Assembly: GCA_016292515.1 (NCBI GenBank)
Contig: JAEDIJ010000002.1
Location: 1 to 64,000 of the forward strand
Source: Victivallaceae bacterium
Lineage (GTDB): Bacteria > Verrucomicrobiota > Lentisphaeria > Victivallales > Victivallaceae
Direction: 5' to 3'
Length of the DNA: 64,000 bases
Shown here: positions 34,781 to 43,254 of the stretch, piece after piece
How the letters are laid out: the number at the start of each line of letters is the position of its first letter
How positions within the stretch are numbered: position 1 is the stretch's first letter
Notes under the pieces: model-generated
Database searches by the model: none
The model's input: the letters and a program-made list of their open reading frames with translations, nothing else
Told to the model about the DNA's origin: nothing
Made by a program: the position numbers and the translations under genes

Positions 34781-35176
34781 ATGAGTATGCAAGATCCGAT
34801 CGCCGATATGCTCACGCGTGTTCGGAATGCCGGAATGGCCGGTCTGCCGACGGCGGAGATCCCGCTGTCCAAGGAAAAACAGGCCATTGCGCAGGTTTTG
34901 AAAGAGGAAGGCTACATCGCCGACGTCGCCGTGAGCGGCGAGGGCGTGAAACGCCAGTTGGTGCTGACTTTGAAGTACGTTGACGGCAAGCCGGTCATCG
35001 GCGGGTTGCAGCGCGTCAGCAAACCCTCCTGCCGCGTCTATTGCGCGAGCACCGAGATTCCCCGGGTGCGCAACGGTCTCGGCACGGTGATTCTGACCAC
35101 CCACAAGGGCGTTATGAGCGGCCGCAAGGCGGCAAAAGAGAACGTCGGTGGCGAAGTCCTCTGTTACGTCTGGTAA
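34781..35176 (+). CDS. rpsH: 30S ribosomal protein S8
   Basis: S8 (131 residues) binds central-domain 16S rRNA and in E. coli represses the spc operon. QDPIADMLTRVRNAG and the C-terminal VILTTHKGVMSGRKAAKENVGGEVLCYVW are typical. CGGAAGGGAG precedes the ATG. Confidence 0.96.
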   Translation: MSMQDPIADMLTRVRNAGMAGLPTAEIPLSKEKQAIAQVLKEEGYIADVAVSGEGVKRQLVLTLKYVDGKPVIGGLQRVSKPSCRVYCASTEIPRVRNGLGTVILTTHKGVMSGRKAAKENVGGEVLCYVW

Positions 35177-35193
35177 AACAAGGAATTAAGAAT

Positions 35194-35727
35194 ATGTCTC
35201 GCATTGGCAAGAAACCTATCGACGTCCCGGCCGGTGTCAAAGTCACCATTTCCGGCAACGTCGTCACGGTCGAAGGCAAGGGCAAGCTTTCCTTTACGCT
35301 GCCGCCCCACACGGCGGTCGCCCAGGAGGGCAATCAGCTCCTCGTCAGCCAGACCGATGAGGTCCGTGAGGCCAGCGCTATGCACGGTCTCGCCCGCAGT
35401 ATCATCAACAATATGGTTGTCGGTGTGTCGCAAGGCTTCAAGAAAGAACTCGCGATCGTCGGTGTCGGTTACAAAGCGACGCTGTCCGGTCAGAAGTTGA
35501 CGCTTTCGCTCGGCTTTTCGCACCAGATCGTCTACGATCTGCCCGCGACGATCAAAGCGACGGTCACTCCGGAAAACCAGATCATCATCGAAGGCTGTGA
35601 CAAGCAGCTCGTCGGTGAGGTCGCCGCGGAGATCCGCCGTTTCCGTCCGCCGGAACCCTACAAAGGCAAGGGTATCCGTTATGTCGATGAGCGCATCATC
35701 CTCAAGGAAGGCAAGTCGGTGGGTTAA
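35194..35727 (+). CDS. rplF: 50S ribosomal protein L6
   Basis: L6 (177 residues) sits at the base of the L7/L12 stalk. SRIGKKPIDVPAGVKV, VGVGYKAT and the C-terminal RRFRPPEPYKGKGIRYVDE are family marks. ATG 35194 follows AAGGAATT. Confidence 0.96.
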   Translation: MSRIGKKPIDVPAGVKVTISGNVVTVEGKGKLSFTLPPHTAVAQEGNQLLVSQTDEVREASAMHGLARSIINNMVVGVSQGFKKELAIVGVGYKATLSGQKLTLSLGFSHQIVYDLPATIKATVTPENQIIIEGCDKQLVGEVAAEIRRFRPPEPYKGKGIRYVDERIILKEGKSVG

Positions 35728-35758
35728 TCCCCTCCGCACTTAAGAAAGAGTATAACAA

Positions 35759-36121
35759 ATGGCTGTTATTGATAAAAAACTGCAACGTGCGCGTCGCCAC
35801 GCCCGGATCCGTAGCAAGATCTCCGGCACGGCGGAGCGTCCGCGTTTCTGCGTCAGCATCACCGCCAACAACATCTATTGTCAGTTCATCGACGACGTCA
35901 GCGGCCGCACGCTGGCGGCGACCTCCACGCTCGCTGCGAAATTCAAGGAGCAGAATGGTCGTCCCAATATGGCGGGCGCCGCTCTTCTCGGCAAACTTGC
36001 CGCGGAAGCCGCGATCGCCGCGAATGTCAAAGAGGTGGTGTTCGATCGTTCCGGATTCAAATTCCACGGCCGGGTCAAGGCGATCGCCGAGGCCGCCCGC
36101 GAAGGCGGACTCAAATTTTAA
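35759..36121 (+). CDS. rplR: 50S ribosomal protein L18
   Basis: L18 (120 residues) binds 5S rRNA. RARRHARIRSKISGTAERPRFCV and the C-terminal VVFDRSGFKFHGRVKAIAEAARE are diagnostic. Full length. Confidence 0.95.
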   Translation: MAVIDKKLQRARRHARIRSKISGTAERPRFCVSITANNIYCQFIDDVSGRTLAATSTLAAKFKEQNGRPNMAGAALLGKLAAEAAIAANVKEVVFDRSGFKFHGRVKAIAEAAREGGLKF

Positions 36122-36133
36122 GGAGTGTTCCAA

Positions 36134-36670
36134 ATGGGAAAACGCGAAAATTTCAACGAACCGGCCGTGGTCAGCGAGTTTGACGAAAACGTCATCGCGA
36201 TCAACCGCAGCGCCAAAGTCGTCAAAGGCGGCAAAAATTTCAGTTTCGGCGCACTCGTGGTGGTCGGCGACCGCAAAGGCCGCGTCGGTTACGGTTACGG
36301 CAAGGCGAACGAAGTTTCCGATGCCATCCGCAAGGGCGGTGAGGCGGCGCGTCGCAATCTGGTGACGGTGCCGATGAATGGTCAGACGCTGCCGCACGAA
36401 GTCGAAGTCAAATTCGGCGGTGCGCGCGTGCTGCTTCGTCCGGCGAGTGCCGGTACCGGCTTGATCGCCGGCGGCGCGGTGCGGGCGATCCTCGACCTCG
36501 CCGGTGTGCAGGACGTCCTGGCGAAATCGCTCGGTGCTTCCAATCCCGCCAACGTGGCGAAAGCGACTTTCAAGGCGATCGCCAGTTTGAGCACCCGTGA
36601 ACAGGCTTTCGCGCGTCGCGGCATTCAGGTCGCGGCCAAGAAAGTGGAAGCCCCTGCGGAAAACAACTAA
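36134..36670 (+). CDS. rpsE: 30S ribosomal protein S5
   Basis: S5 (178 residues), a decoding-fidelity protein. VVKGGKNFSFGALVVVGDRKGRVGYGYGKANEV and LRPASAGTGLIAGGAVRAILDLAGVQDV match the family. ATG 36134 follows AAGGAG. The next gene is rplO, so rpmD (L30) is missing here. Confidence 0.96.
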   Translation: MGKRENFNEPAVVSEFDENVIAINRSAKVVKGGKNFSFGALVVVGDRKGRVGYGYGKANEVSDAIRKGGEAARRNLVTVPMNGQTLPHEVEVKFGGARVLLRPASAGTGLIAGGAVRAILDLAGVQDVLAKSLGASNPANVAKATFKAIASLSTREQAFARRGIQVAAKKVEAPAENN

Positions 36671-36684
36671 TATAGGTGAGAGCA

Positions 36685-37131
36685 ATGAAACTTCACGATA
36701 TGACTCCGACGCCGGGTTCGCGCAAGACGCGGAAACGGGTTGGCCGTGGTGACAGCTCCGGTTACGGCAAGACTGCCGGTCGCGGTGAAAAAGGTCAGCA
36801 CTCCCGTACGGGTTCGAGCATCCGCCCCTTCTTTGAAGGCGGTCAGATTCCGCTTTTCCGCCGGTTGCCGAAACGCGGCTTCAAGAATGCCGACCGCATT
36901 GTCTATACGCTGGTCAATTTCAGCGTGATCGAAGCGAACTTCAACGACGGCGATACCGTCGATATGGAATCGCTCCGCGCCAAGAAACTCCTGAACAAGG
37001 CGGCGAAGGACATCAAGATCCTCGCCAACGGCACGCTCTCGAAGAAACTGACGGTCAAAGCCGAAAAGTTCTCCGCCGCTGCCGCTGCCCGGATCCAGGA
37101 ACTCGGCGGCACGGTCGAAGTGATCGGCTGA
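36685..37131 (+). CDS. rplO: 50S ribosomal protein L15
   Basis: L15 (148 residues), a late-assembly protein. MKLHDMTPTPGSRKTRKRVGRG, GYGKTAGRGEKGQHSRTG and FEGGQIPLFRRLPKRGF are diagnostic. ATG 36685 is preferred over the GTG at 36676. Confidence 0.95.
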   Translation: MKLHDMTPTPGSRKTRKRVGRGDSSGYGKTAGRGEKGQHSRTGSSIRPFFEGGQIPLFRRLPKRGFKNADRIVYTLVNFSVIEANFNDGDTVDMESLRAKKLLNKAAKDIKILANGTLSKKLTVKAEKFSAAAAARIQELGGTVEVIG

Positions 37132-37146
37132 TAAGGAAAATCGACT

Positions 37147-38526
37147 ATGTGGAAGGCTTTTCTCAATTGCCTCAAGGTGAAAGAATTGCGGAACCGTCTG
37201 GTTTTCACGATTCTCATCATCGTGTTGGTGCGTTTCGCGAGCAACATTCCTTGCCCCGGCGTTGATCCGGCGGCATTGGAGCGGTTTATTAAGGAAGTCT
37301 CCACTTCCAGCGCCGGCGGATTTATGGCGCTGGTCGACCTTTTCTCGGGTGGTGCTCTCGCGCACTTCGCGCTGGGCGCCCTCGGGATCATGCCGTACAT
37401 CACCGCCTCGATCATCATGCAATTGCTGGTGCCGGTTTTGCCCGCGTTGGAAAAAATGCAGCGCGAAGGCGAATCCGGCCGCCAGAAAATCACCCAGTAC
37501 ACCCGCTATCTGACGATCATCGTCTGCATCGTGCAGGGTGTGATGGTCGCGGCGGCGATGCTCAACCCCGGAAAAATCGGTCTGCCCGTTCCCTCGGAAC
37601 CGCTTTTCGTCGGTTCGCAGGCGGTCTTCGTGCCGATGACGGTGTTGGTCATCACCTGTACGACGATGATTTTCACTTGGCTCGGCGAGCAGGTGACCGA
37701 GCGCGGCATCGGCAACGGTGTTTCGCTGATCATCACCATCGGGATCGTTTCGCGTATGCCGCAGTCGATCCTCGAACTCGTCGATATGGTCCGTAAAGGT
37801 CACACGGTCGGCGGCAGCACGTTCAACGGCGTGCATTTGTTGCTGTTGATCATCCTTTTCTTCGTCGTCACGGCGGCGACGATCCTGCTTTCGCAGGGTT
37901 ACCGCCGGGTGCCGATCCAGATGATCCGCAAAAGCGTCGGCAAGCAGATGACCGGCGGCACGACTTATATGCCGCTCAAAGTCAACTTCGCCAACGTGAT
38001 GCCGATCATTTTCGCCGGCGCCATTCTGATGATCCCCGGATACATCTTTCAGGTGATGGCGAGCCGTCCGGACGCTTCGGCGATCTGGGCGAAACTCCTG
38101 ACCGTTTTCCGTCAGGACGGACTCGGCTATACCGTCACCTACGCGGTGTTGATTTTGGCATTCAGTTTCTTCTGGGTCGCCAATCAGTTCAATCCGTTGC
38201 AGATCGCGGACAACCTGAAAAAAGAGGGCGCCTACATTCCCGGCATCAGCCCCGGACAGCCGACCGCCGATTTCCTCGACGCGGCGATGACGCGGGTGAC
38301 GGCGGGAGGCGCGGTCTTTTTGCTCGTGCTGGCGATCTTCCCGATGTTCCTTTACAGCAATTTTCAGATTCCGTTTATGGTCGCGCAGTTCTTCGGCGGC
38401 ACCAGCTTGCTGATCATGGTCGGCGTGACTTTGGATACGATGACCCAGTTGGAATCTCATTTGACGATGCGCCATTATGAGGGTTTCCTCAAAAGCGGTC
38501 GTTTGCGGAGCCGCAGTGGTCGTTGA
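37147..38526 (+). CDS. secY: Preprotein translocase subunit SecY
   Basis: SecY (459 residues) is the channel of the Sec translocon, with about 10 membrane helices. RLVFTILIIVLVRFASNIPCPGVD, GIMPYITASIIMQL, the EREGESGRQKITQYTRY-type cytosolic loop and the C-terminal QLESHLTMRHYEGFLKSGRLRSR are classic. It closes the ribosomal cluster as in most bacteria, but adk and map do not follow; cmk does. Confidence 0.96.
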   Translation: MWKAFLNCLKVKELRNRLVFTILIIVLVRFASNIPCPGVDPAALERFIKEVSTSSAGGFMALVDLFSGGALAHFALGALGIMPYITASIIMQLLVPVLPALEKMQREGESGRQKITQYTRYLTIIVCIVQGVMVAAAMLNPGKIGLPVPSEPLFVGSQAVFVPMTVLVITCTTMIFTWLGEQVTERGIGNGVSLIITIGIVSRMPQSILELVDMVRKGHTVGGSTFNGVHLLLLIILFFVVTAATILLSQGYRRVPIQMIRKSVGKQMTGGTTYMPLKVNFANVMPIIFAGAILMIPGYIFQVMASRPDASAIWAKLLTVFRQDGLGYTVTYAVLILAFSFFWVANQFNPLQIADNLKKEGAYIPGISPGQPTADFLDAAMTRVTAGGAVFLLVLAIFPMFLYSNFQIPFMVAQFFGGTSLLIMVGVTLDTMTQLESHLTMRHYEGFLKSGRLRSRSGR

Positions 38527-38536
38527 TCCCGGAAAA

Positions 38537-39196
38537 ATGACCGTCATCGCGATTGACGGACCGGCGGGAGCCGGAAAAAGCACCGCGGCGAAACAACTCG
38601 CCGGGGTGCTTCGTATTACCTACGTCAATACCGGAAGCCTTTACCGGGCGGTCGCGCTCGCCGCGCATCGCGCCGGCATCAAGCCGGAAAATGTGACGCC
38701 CGATTTCCTTGATACACTTCGTCTCGAATATAGCAACGGTAAACTTCTCCTCAACGGGGAAGATCCCGGCGAGGCTTTGCGCGCGCCGGAAATCGCCCAG
38801 GGCGCAAGCCGCGTTTCGGCACTTCCTTTTGTCCGGGAATATCTTTTGCCCGTCCAGCGCAATGCCGCGCTCAAAGAGTGGATCGTGATGGAGGGGCGCG
38901 ACATCGGAACCGTGATTTTCCCCGATGCGCAGTGCAAATTTTTTATCACGGCGAGTATTGAGGAAAGGGCGCGCCGCCGTCTGGCGCAATCCGGCGAGAT
39001 CGCTTCCGGGGCGACGTTGGAGTCGGTGATGGAGGAGATCCGCCTCCGCGACGAACGCGATTCGACGCGCGCCACTGCGCCGCTCAAACAGGCGGACGAC
39101 GCCGTTTTCATCGACACGACCGGCAAGAGCATCGCCGATGTCAACGCCGAATTGATCTCCTTTTTGCCGGAAGAATTGCAGAAACGCTGCAAGTAG
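38537..39196 (+). CDS. cmk: Cytidylate kinase
   Basis: A 219-residue kinase that phosphorylates CMP and dCMP. IAIDGPAGAGKSTAAKQLA is the P-loop. YVNTGSLYRAVALAAHRAGI, EGRDIGTVIFPDAQCKFFITAS and RDERDSTRATAPLKQADDAVFIDTT are Cmk signatures. It starts 10 nt after secY ends and is probably part of that transcript. ATG 38537 opens directly with the P-loop strand. Confidence 0.95.
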   Translation: MTVIAIDGPAGAGKSTAAKQLAGVLRITYVNTGSLYRAVALAAHRAGIKPENVTPDFLDTLRLEYSNGKLLLNGEDPGEALRAPEIAQGASRVSALPFVREYLLPVQRNAALKEWIVMEGRDIGTVIFPDAQCKFFITASIEERARRRLAQSGEIASGATLESVMEEIRLRDERDSTRATAPLKQADDAVFIDTTGKSIADVNAELISFLPEELQKRCK

Positions 39197-39204
39197 CCTG
39201 CGGC

Positions 39205-39227
39205 GGGCGCGACGCCCTCTTTCTTTT
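39205..39227 (+). terminator. Probable terminator after cmk
   Basis: GGGCG-CGA-CGCCC followed by TCTTTCTTTT. A short but GC-only stem at the end of the ribosomal cluster. Confidence 0.5.
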
Positions 39228-39275
39228 ATCCTTCCGTCAATGTGGCATTTTACGCTGTTTTTTCTTTTCGTTTGA

Positions 39276-39304
39276 TTGAAAAAGCCTTGTTTTTGTGGTA
39301 TACT
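39276..39304 (+). promoter_or_regulatory. Promoter of the manA-argS-fucU group
   Basis: TTGAAA (39276-39281), 17-nt spacer, TATACT (39299-39304). Confidence 0.65.
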
Positions 39305-39353
39305 ATATCAAGAATAGATGTTTTTTGGACGATTTGCTTGAATAGGCGAAAAA

Positions 39354-40364
39354 ATGATGGATTCCGCAGAGTTGTATCCGATGAAATTCGTCCCGATCTA
39401 CCGGGAGAGGATTTGGGGCGGCCGCGCGTTGCGCGACGTGCTTCACAGGACACTGCCGTCAACGTCAACGCCGATCGGCGAAGCGTGGGAACTTGCCGAC
39501 CGCGACGATGCGCAGAGCGTCGTCGCCAACGGGAAACTTGCCGGGCAGACGCTCGGTGAGATCACCGCTCTTTACGGCAGGGCGTTGCTCGGACGCAAAG
39601 CGGCGAAACTCGACCGTTTCCCGTTGCTCGTCAAACTGATCGATGCGGGAGAGCGTTTGAGTTTGCAGGTGCATCCCGACGTCAACGCCTGCCGGATGCT
39701 CGGCAAAGGGGAACCCAAAACGGAAATGTGGTACGTCATTTCCTCGTATCCCGGCGCAAAAATTCTCGCCGGACTTTCTCCGCGCACGACGCAGTTACAG
39801 TTGAAAAATCTGATCGACAAACCCGCCGTCGAAAGTGTGTTGCAGGTCTATCCCTCGATGCCGGGCGATGCCTATTACATCCCCTCCGGCACGCTCCACG
39901 CGATCGGCGCCGGAAATCTGCTTTTGGAGATCCAGCAAAACAGCGACACCACCTACCGCATCAGCGACTGGGGGCGTGTCGGTGCCGACGGAAAGCCGCG
40001 CGAACTTCACCTTGAGGAGGGCGTGCGGTCGATCGACTTCACCAATCGCGTTTCGCCGCGTATCGCCGGAGCGGTCGACCGGGCGAATTACAACCGCAAA
40101 TTCAACGTGATCACTCAGTGCCCCTATTTTCAGGTACACGACCTGCGTTTGGTTGCGCCGTGGTGCGACGATACCGCCGTGCAGGGGAGTTTCCACCTTG
40201 TCACCGCGATCAACGCGCCCGTCCGGATCGCCCGCCGCATCGACGTCCCGGAAAAACTTCGTATCGACGCCGGTGAAACCGCATTGATCCCCGCCAATTT
40301 GGGCGCGTACAGGATCGAGCCGGAGCGAACCGGCGAAACGATCGTCATCCGAACTACGCTTTAA
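39354..40364 (+). CDS. manA: Mannose-6-phosphate isomerase, class I
   Basis: A 336-residue cupin isomerase that interconverts mannose-6-P and fructose-6-P. Zn ligands fall in LSLQVHPDV and TEMWYVI, and in the second half AYYIPSGTLHAIGAGNLLLEIQQNSDTTYRISDW. RIWGGRAL at the N-terminus also fits. The length matches the short bacterial form. Two adjacent ATG codons (39354, 39357) could both serve. argS follows after 30 nt. Confidence 0.92.
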   Translation: MMDSAELYPMKFVPIYRERIWGGRALRDVLHRTLPSTSTPIGEAWELADRDDAQSVVANGKLAGQTLGEITALYGRALLGRKAAKLDRFPLLVKLIDAGERLSLQVHPDVNACRMLGKGEPKTEMWYVISSYPGAKILAGLSPRTTQLQLKNLIDKPAVESVLQVYPSMPGDAYYIPSGTLHAIGAGNLLLEIQQNSDTTYRISDWGRVGADGKPRELHLEEGVRSIDFTNRVSPRIAGAVDRANYNRKFNVITQCPYFQVHDLRLVAPWCDDTAVQGSFHLVTAINAPVRIARRIDVPEKLRIDAGETALIPANLGAYRIEPERTGETIVIRTTL

Positions 40365-40394
40365 CGCAAAAATATATATTTCAGGTACCACAAG

Positions 40395-42176
40395 ATGAAA
40401 TTTCTCACCGATCTCGAAGCGCATCTGCGCAGTCGTTTTGCCAATTATCCCGCCGAAGCCGTTCTTGCGGTCGATCCTTGTCCGGAGGGGCAGAATGGCG
40501 ATTTCACCATCAACTGCTTCAAGATCGCGCGCTTTTGCGGCAATCCCGTCGCGGCGGCGCAGGCGGCGGGCGAATTTTTGACGCGACACGAGGATGTCGA
40601 AGCCGTCGACGTCGTCAAGGCGTTTGTCAACGTCACGCTGAAAGCGGGGGCATTGATGCGCGAAACCGGCGTTTCGGATACGGAAACGTTGCTTCAAAAC
40701 GTCGCGTTGCCGCAAAATGAACGTGGCAAAGTCCTGATCGAATACTCCGCTCCCAACACCAACAAGCCCCAGCACCTCGGCCACGTGCGCAACAACACGC
40801 TCGGTATGTCGCTTGCGTCGCTTTTGAAGCGCGTCGGCCACGACGTCGTCGAGATCAATCTCGTCAACGACCGCGGCATCCACATCTGCAAATCGATGCT
40901 CGCCTATCAGCGTTTCGGCAACAACGAGACGCCCGAAAGTTGCGGCATCAAGGGCGATCACCTCGTCGGCGATTACTACGTTAAATTCAACGCCGAATTG
41001 AGCAAGGAATTGAAAACGCTCCGCGCGGAGCACCCCGAATACGCCGACCGCGACGACGACGAACTTTTCGGCGAGACCGAACTCGGAAGCGCGGCGCAGA
41101 AAATGCTCCGCGACTGGGAAAGCGGCGACAAGGAAGTCCGCGCGCTCTGGGAAAAGATGAATTCCTGGGTCTTCGCCGGCTTTGCCGTGACCTACGAGCG
41201 GATGGGGATCCACTTCGATCACACCTATCTGGAAAGCCAAACCTATCTCCTCGGCAAAGACATCGTCGCCCGGGGATTGGAAATGGGCGTTTTTACCCGC
41301 CGCGCCGACAACGCCGTCATTTGCGACCTCGGCAAACTCGGCACCAAAGTCGTACTCCGCAACGACGGCACCAGCGTTTACATCACGCAGGATATGGGAA
41401 CGACGCTCCGTAAGTACGAAGATTACCACGCCGACACGATGATCTGGGTCGTCGGCGACGAGCAGATCCTTCACTTCCAGATGCTCTTTACCATTATGAA
41501 AAAACTCGGCTACGCCTGGGCGGATAAACTGTTTCACCTCTCCTACGGAATGGTCAATCTGCCCAACGGCAAAATGAAAAGCCGCGAGGGGACCGTCGTC
41601 GACGCGGACGACCTTTTCGACGAAATGTCCGGTCTCGCCGCCGCCGAATGCCGCAACCGCGCCGACGGCGCTTTGAGCGAGGAGGAAGTGAAAACCCGCG
41701 GCGAGATCATCGGTATCGGCGCCTTGAAGTTCATGCTGTTGAAATTCAATCCGAAAACCACGATGACTTTCGACCCCGCCGCCTCGCTGAAATTTGAGGG
41801 CGATACCGGACCCTACGTCCAGTATGCCGCGACCCGCGTCAATTCCATCCGGCGCAAGGCCGCCGAACGCGGTTTGACGGGCAAAAGCGTCGATGGGGAT
41901 CTCCTCTCTCACCCGACGGAAAGAAAACTTGCCGTCAAATTGAGTTTCTACGGCAATACGCTCCGGCAGGCCGCCGCCAAGCGCGATTGCTCCGGCGTCG
42001 TCGAATATCTGCTCGATGTCGCCAAGGCTTTCAACTCGTTTTACCGCGAATGTCCCGTCGTCAGCGCCGAATCTCCCGAACTTGCCGCCGCCCGTCTGGC
42101 TCTCGCCGAATGCGTCGGCAAAGTGTTGACCGACGGTCTTAAAACATTGACCATCCAAGTTCCCGAAGCGATGTAA
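40395..42176 (+). CDS. argS: Arginyl-tRNA synthetase
   Basis: A 593-residue class I synthetase. The N-terminal additional domain (about 1-110) is present. The HIGH motif is in YSAPNTNKPQHLGHVRNNT, followed by DRGIHICKSMLAYQ. KMKSREGT takes the KMSKS position and is functional-looking. The anticodon-binding all-helical domain fills the last 130 residues (YAATRVNSIRRK, LAKAF-like VAKAFNSFYRECPV). It is essential and complete. fucU starts 20 nt later. Confidence 0.96.
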   Translation: MKFLTDLEAHLRSRFANYPAEAVLAVDPCPEGQNGDFTINCFKIARFCGNPVAAAQAAGEFLTRHEDVEAVDVVKAFVNVTLKAGALMRETGVSDTETLLQNVALPQNERGKVLIEYSAPNTNKPQHLGHVRNNTLGMSLASLLKRVGHDVVEINLVNDRGIHICKSMLAYQRFGNNETPESCGIKGDHLVGDYYVKFNAELSKELKTLRAEHPEYADRDDDELFGETELGSAAQKMLRDWESGDKEVRALWEKMNSWVFAGFAVTYERMGIHFDHTYLESQTYLLGKDIVARGLEMGVFTRRADNAVICDLGKLGTKVVLRNDGTSVYITQDMGTTLRKYEDYHADTMIWVVGDEQILHFQMLFTIMKKLGYAWADKLFHLSYGMVNLPNGKMKSREGTVVDADDLFDEMSGLAAAECRNRADGALSEEEVKTRGEIIGIGALKFMLLKFNPKTTMTFDPAASLKFEGDTGPYVQYAATRVNSIRRKAAERGLTGKSVDGDLLSHPTERKLAVKLSFYGNTLRQAAAKRDCSGVVEYLLDVAKAFNSFYRECPVVSAESPELAAARLALAECVGKVLTDGLKTLTIQVPEAM

Positions 42177-42196
42177 TCAAAAAAGGAGTCTGAATT

Positions 42197-42613
42197 ATGT
42201 TGAAAGGCATTTCTCCGCTTTTGTCGCCCGAATTACTGAAAACGCTCAGCGAAATGGGGCACGGCGAAATGATCGTGCTGGCGGACGCCAATTTTCCGGC
42301 GCGCAGTTGCTGTGACCGCGTCATCGACGCTTCGGGGTTGAAGATCCCTGATCTCCTGCGCGCGGTGATGCCGCTTTTTGAGTTGGATCAATATGTGAAA
42401 AATCCGGTTTTCATGATGCAGGCGGTCAGCGGCGACAAACTGGATGAGGCTTATATGAAAGAGTGCCGGGAGATTTTCGGTCGCGAACCGGAAATGTTGG
42501 AGCGTTTCCCCTTTTACGACCTCGCGCAAAAAGCCTACGCCATCGTTCAGACCGGAGAGACCCGCCAATACGGCAACGTCATCCTGATGAAAGGCGTCAT
42601 TTATACCGAATAA
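42197..42613 (+). CDS. fucU: L-fucose mutarotase / RbsD-FucU family protein
   Basis: A 138-residue RbsD/FucU protein that interconverts anomers of L-fucose or a related sugar. MLKGISPLLSPELLKTLSEMGHGEMIVLADANFPA holds the catalytic His region, and VIQTGETRQYGNVILMKGV-like sequence closes it. A fucosidase-like gene at 45.8 kb supports fucose as substrate. AAAAGGAG precedes the ATG. It is the last gene before a strong terminator. Confidence 0.9.
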   Translation: MLKGISPLLSPELLKTLSEMGHGEMIVLADANFPARSCCDRVIDASGLKIPDLLRAVMPLFELDQYVKNPVFMMQAVSGDKLDEAYMKECREIFGREPEMLERFPFYDLAQKAYAIVQTGETRQYGNVILMKGVIYTE

Positions 42614-42621
42614 AAAGCGCG

Positions 42622-42668
42622 AAAAAAAAGGCTGTCGCTTTACCTTTATGGGGGCGACAGCTTTTTTA
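42622..42668. terminator. Strong bidirectional terminator after fucU
   Basis: A-run, GCTGTCGC (42631-42638), 15-nt loop, GCGACAGC (42654-42661), then TTTTTT. It lies between convergent fucU and the acetyltransferase gene. Confidence 0.85.
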
Positions 42669-42680
42669 TCATCGCATTTT

Positions 42681-42732
42681 GACGCAATGGGAGCAAGAGG
42701 GGCTGATTCGCCCCTCTTGCTCCCATCGCGTC
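42681..42732. repeat. Minimal palindromic form of the dispersed element
   Basis: Two 23-nt arms (GACGCAATGGGAGCAAGAGG... and its inverse) around a TGATTC loop, with one mismatch. The arms equal the terminal inverted repeats of element copy 1, so this is the element reduced to its two ends. It directly follows the fucU terminator. Confidence 0.8.
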
Positions 42733-42748
42733 AGAGCGGGCAAAGAGA

Positions 42749-43249
42749 CTATTTTTGCTTGGGTTGTTGCAGAAAGAGCGACATCTGATACTCGTCTACT
42801 CCGTCGAAAAAGTGGCTTTTCAGGATGCCTTCCGCGACGAATCCCATGCGCTCGTAAAATTTTTTCGCGCCGGGGTTGATGGAGGAAACATCGGTGTAGA
42901 CTTTTCGCGCTTTGTGCTCCTGCCAGAATTTGAGTGCGGCGTCAAAGAGCATGCGGCCGATGCCTTTGCCGGTGGCGTCGGGGGAGACTCCGATGCGATT
43001 GAGCGTGCCGAGTTGGTAACGGGTGTCGATCACACACTCGATGCAGCCGAGGACGATATTTTTTTCATCGACGGCGACAAAGGCGCGGCGCACGATATCG
43101 CCGTCCAGCGGGCGCAGATTTTCCCGCCATTCTTCCGGCGTTTCCTTGTTTTGCAGTAAATCCCCGAGATAGGTTTTGAAACTCGCGTACATAACTTCCG
43201 CCACGCTTTGGGCGTCGGCATCGGCAAAAAGACGGATCACAATGCTCAT
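42749..43249 (-). CDS. GNAT-family N-acetyltransferase
   Basis: A 166-residue acetyl-CoA-dependent transferase. Motif A is RIGVSPDATGKGIGRMLFDAAL with the Q/RxxGxG/A-type acetyl-CoA loop. The motif B area is VYTDVSSINPGAKKFYERMGFVAEG. Substrate unknown. It is the last gene of a three-gene operon with an amidohydrolase and a GntR-type regulator, 5 bp after the amidohydrolase. Confidence 0.85.
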   Translation of the reverse strand: MSIVIRLFADADAQSVAEVMYASFKTYLGDLLQNKETPEEWRENLRPLDGDIVRRAFVAVDEKNIVLGCIECVIDTRYQLGTLNRIGVSPDATGKGIGRMLFDAALKFWQEHKARKVYTDVSSINPGAKKFYERMGFVAEGILKSHFFDGVDEYQMSLFLQQPKQK

Positions 43250-43254
43250 GTTTT

